Assembly: GCA_016712375.1 (NCBI GenBank)
Contig: JADJRE010000003.1
Span: 124,001-188,000 of the forward strand
Direction of reading: 5' to 3'
DNA: 64,000 nt
DNA from: Rhodospirillales bacterium
GTDB lineage: Bacteria > Pseudomonadota > Alphaproteobacteria > Rhodospirillales > Defluviicoccaceae
Part shown: positions 61,707-64,000 of the stretch, one piece after another
Layout of the letters: each line of letters begins with the position of its first letter
Numbering within the stretch: the stretch's first letter is position 1
The notes under the pieces: model-generated
Database searches by the model: none
What the model saw: only the letters and a program-made list of their open reading frames with translations
Told to the model about the DNA's origin: nothing
Translations under genes and position numbers: made by a program

Positions 61707-62891
61707 ATGTCTGACGTCGACTTAGTCGGAACTTATCGACGGATTTCAGAGGTCCTCCGCTCTGCACAGCGCGCGGCGATCGAGGTCGAGAACGCACCTG
61801 ATAAGCGAAAGCGACTGCGAACGTTCTCCTTCCATGAGGCGGCGGCGTTGTTGGGGACAAAGCCACGTCAAATCACCGCTTTCATTAAACGCCTTGATCA
61901 CGTCGAAACGTCCGCCCGCACTCGTTTAACGATGGAGGAATTGTTGGAACTTCGGCAATCCCTGCACGCGGGCTCGGGAAGGCTCTCCGCACTTCCGTGG
62001 CGGCGATCGGAATTGGGAGAGCATCTCGCTACGGTGGTATTCACCAACTTCAAAGGTGGATCGGCCAAAACGACAAGTAGCGTCCATTTCGCCCAATATC
62101 TGGCACGAGTCGGATATCGTGTCCTTCTGATCGACCTCGACAGTCAGGCCAGTGCCACTGCGCAGTTCGGCATCGACCCGTCGCGCGAGGTGGGCCTGGA
62201 AAACAGCTTTGCTGCTTGGACCATGGCGCGGGAAGAAGGCAGGGACCTTCCGGCTGCATCGATCTGTCAAAAAACCTACTGGCCTTCGATTGATCTCGTG
62301 CCCGGAGGGGCCGTGCTCGCTCAGGCCGAGGAGTCCCTAGGACGACGGTCCGCCAATGGGAAGGTTGAAGATATCCTCTATTTCGACGAGCTCACCTGCT
62401 TCCTAAATTCAGTGGGCGACTCGTATGACATCGCCGTCGTCGATACCCGGCCCGATGTCAATATCCTGATGACCATTGCCCTTCATGCCGCCACCGGGCT
62501 CGTGGTTCCGACGCGCGCAACAATGACGGACCTCGCATCGACAGGAGAGTTCTTCGCGCACCTAGCAAGCTATGTCGCTGACTTCCGCGACGCGTTTGGC
62601 TCCGGACTAGACACCCGATTTACCAAAGTGATGGTCACCGCGTACGACCCGACGGATCGGAGCCAAGAGGCTCTGGTCAGCCTCATTCGCGAGCGCTTTG
62701 GCGATGCAGTCTTACCTGGTGAATTCCTGCACTCTCGAATCTTGGGCACGGCGGGCTTTGGCAAGGAAACCTTGTATGAGTACGAGCCGAGCACGGACAG
62801 GGCAGCGTACAATCGTGTGCTCGCGAGTGCCAATGGCATAAACCAAGCCATAGAACAGGAGTTGCAACGCGTGTGGGGGGGGGGACGCTGA
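61707..62891 (+). CDS. parA: ParA/RepA-family plasmid partition ATPase
   Basis: 394 residues. The N-terminal ~110-residue extension (FSFHEAAALLGTKPRQITAFIKRLD, a MerR-like HTH) marks a type Ia/RepA ParA that can repress its own operon. Deviant Walker A NFKGGSAKTTSS, motif A' LIDLDSQASAT, Walker B IAVVDTRPD. It moves plasmid copies apart with ParB. The upstream palindromes are probable binding sites. The gene is followed by parB after 27 bases. Confidence 0.92.
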   Translation: MSDVDLVGTYRRISEVLRSAQRAAIEVENAPDKRKRLRTFSFHEAAALLGTKPRQITAFIKRLDHVETSARTRLTMEELLELRQSLHAGSGRLSALPWRRSELGEHLATVVFTNFKGGSAKTTSSVHFAQYLARVGYRVLLIDLDSQASATAQFGIDPSREVGLENSFAAWTMAREEGRDLPAASICQKTYWPSIDLVPGGAVLAQAEESLGRRSANGKVEDILYFDELTCFLNSVGDSYDIAVVDTRPDVNILMTIALHAATGLVVPTRATMTDLASTGEFFAHLASYVADFRDAFGSGLDTRFTKVMVTAYDPTDRSQEALVSLIRERFGDAVLPGEFLHSRILGTAGFGKETLYEYEPSTDRAAYNRVLASANGINQAIEQELQRVWGGGR

Positions 62892-62918
62892 CCCTGCCGG
62901 TTCCCCGGAGCCACGGAC

Positions 62919-64000
62919 ATGAGCACCACGAAATCCCGTTTTTCGTCGCTCGCGCAGGCTGTGAAGGAAAAGACTGCGGAGGTCGGGGTCGAGACCGAGG
63001 CAGCCGAGGCCCCGCCGCTACCGGGAGCGGGCATCCACAGACCCGCCGCCGCGCTCTCTGCCGTCAGTGAAACCCTGCGCGAACATATCGCGCGGCTTGA
63101 AGCACAGTTGGCTCACGAGACGTCAAAACGCGGCGAGCTCGTTGCCGAGCTCGAACGCGCTAAAGTCCTCCGAGAAAAGGCCGGCGACGCGGCGGAAGAA
63201 TTCATCTTCCTGCAGATCGAAAACGTCGTCGATCGTCTGCCTACGGATCGACTCCGGGGGCGATCGGAAGGCCGGGAATTCGACGAACTGCTGATCGATA
63301 TCGAGACGAACGGCCAGAACGACGCTATCACGGTCCGGCGCAGCCCGGACGGGTTCTACGAAGTGGCCGCCGGACGACGCAGGCTAGAGGTATGCAAGCG
63401 ACTAGGACGCTTGGTCCTCGCCCGCGTACGTGAGCTCGACGATGAAGCGATGCTTCGCATCCAGTTTTCCGAGAACGAGCTGCGCGCTGACATATCGGCT
63501 CTCGAACGCGCTCGATGGTTCGCAGAGGTTCGTGACCGCCTAAAGAGCAGCGCCAAGGATATCGCTGCTCAGTTCGGGGTCGATCCCTCTACATTCAGCC
63601 TTTATCTGCGGCTCGCGCGATTTCCCGACGAGATCCTGAACCGCCTCGATGAACCGAAGCGCCTCGCCGTATTGCCCGCACGACGGATCATGGAGGTAAT
63701 CAGGCGCGATCCCGCTGCCTTAAACCGCATCCTGGAAGCGCTCGACGGCCACCGTCGGTCCATAGTCGGTGCCGGCGCAACGCCCGACCCAGCGACTCAG
63801 ATCGAGGTGCTCATGCGCGCTGCAGAGGGTAGAGTCGAGGGAAGAACAGGTTCTCGTTCACCCGTACCTGATCGTCGCCATATCGTCCATCAAGGCAGAC
63901 GCATCGGAACGCTTACCCGTAACGGCGGGCAATGGATATTCCGCTTCGCGACATCGATTCCCGACAGTGACGTCCACGCTCTTGCCGAGAGGCTTGCAAT
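62919..64000 (+). CDS. parB: ParB/RepB-family partition protein, 3' end beyond window
   Basis: ATG 62919 (GGAG eight bases upstream) reads STTKSRFSSLAQAVKEKTAEV, a coiled coil near residue 50-95, and the ParB core ENVVDRLPTDRLRG, FDELLIDIETNGQND, and YEVAAGRRRLEVCKRLGR (the GxRR box as AAGRRR). A helix-turn-helix follows (KDIAAQFGVDPSTFSLYLRLARFP). The frame is open to the edge (360 codons seen). It differs from the long ParB-like protein at 1508-3460, having the usual parAB context. Confidence 0.9.
   Translation, partial: MSTTKSRFSSLAQAVKEKTAEVGVETEAAEAPPLPGAGIHRPAAALSAVSETLREHIARLEAQLAHETSKRGELVAELERAKVLREKAGDAAEEFIFLQIENVVDRLPTDRLRGRSEGREFDELLIDIETNGQNDAITVRRSPDGFYEVAAGRRRLEVCKRLGRLVLARVRELDDEAMLRIQFSENELRADISALERARWFAEVRDRLKSSAKDIAAQFGVDPSTFSLYLRLARFPDEILNRLDEPKRLAVLPARRIMEVIRRDPAALNRILEALDGHRRSIVGAGATPDPATQIEVLMRAAEGRVEGRTGSRSPVPDRRHIVHQGRRIGTLTRNGGQWIFRFATSIPDSDVHALAERLA

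Noticed and set aside
1..64000. tRNA, rRNA, CRISPR array or complete conjugation (T4SS) operon
   Set aside because: None recognised by eye; the lytic transglycosylase alone is not enough to claim a T4SS. A tRNAscan or Infernal run would be needed to exclude small RNAs.

Overview
The window is GC-rich, IS-laden DNA that looks like part of a large accessory replicon (plasmid or chromid) of an alphaproteobacterium. Evidence for this is a ParA/RepA-type partition ATPase with a ParB at the right edge, a second long ParB-like protein at the left edge, a MucR/Ros regulator, and IS66, IS21, IS256, ISAs1 and IS630 family sequences. The genus cannot be fixed from the sequence; Rhodospirillales-like is my guess.

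Layout. 0-4.1 kb (all minus strand): replicon-backbone genes, namely a TGT/DpdA-like protein cut by the edge, small unknown proteins and a 650-residue ParB-like protein. Two copies of a GC-rich leader repeat each sit just upstream of a small gene. 4.9-11.8 kb (plus): a czcCBA heavy-metal RND efflux operon with a small exported protein before it and a lipoprotein after it. 12.1-14.3 kb: a CDF cation transporter divergent from a MerR regulator, then a coupled 46-residue ORF and a TauE/SafE permease. 14.4-18.0 kb: an arsenic operon, arsR-arsP-thioredoxin-DUF4405-arsC-arsH. 18.5-28.2 kb (minus): an eight-gene type I restriction-modification operon, nearly every junction a 4-base overlap, that also encodes a GIY-YIG protein, a Ser/Thr kinase, an unknown protein and a YgjP-like metallopeptidase. 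28.6-33.8 kb: an IS66 element with an exact 8-base target duplication, itself split by a serine-recombinase element. 34.1-37.8 kb: lytic transglycosylase, MucR, broken HNH gene, resolvase with GTCTC-type sites, and an ISAs1 remnant fused to an antitoxin remnant.

38.1-49.5 kb is a defence island: a Hachiman/Abp-like nuclease-helicase pair, an HsdR remnant, a resolvase coupled to an Mrr-like nuclease, a STAND NTPase with a small partner sharing its N-terminal motif, an IS630 scrap, and an AT-richer operon encoding a PEP/pyruvate-binding (PPDK-N) plus HIT-like protein overlapping a SLATT two-TM protein. That last operon is my best candidate for an undescribed system. 49.8-58.7 kb: a truncated IS66, an IS21, a truncated TPR-repeat gene, a resolvase and a complete IS256 with target duplication. 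58.8-60.4 kb: a Gp37/Gp68 - TcmP pair. 61.5-64 kb: two 14-base perfect palindromes, then parA and parB.

Many otherwise intact genes (hsdM, istB, tcmP, gp37/68, STAND, SLATT, PPDK-HIT, HNH, both IS66 elements) carry single-base indels, several in short homopolymers. This could be uncorrected read error or genuine decay, so 'pseudogene' calls below mean 'frame broken as given'.
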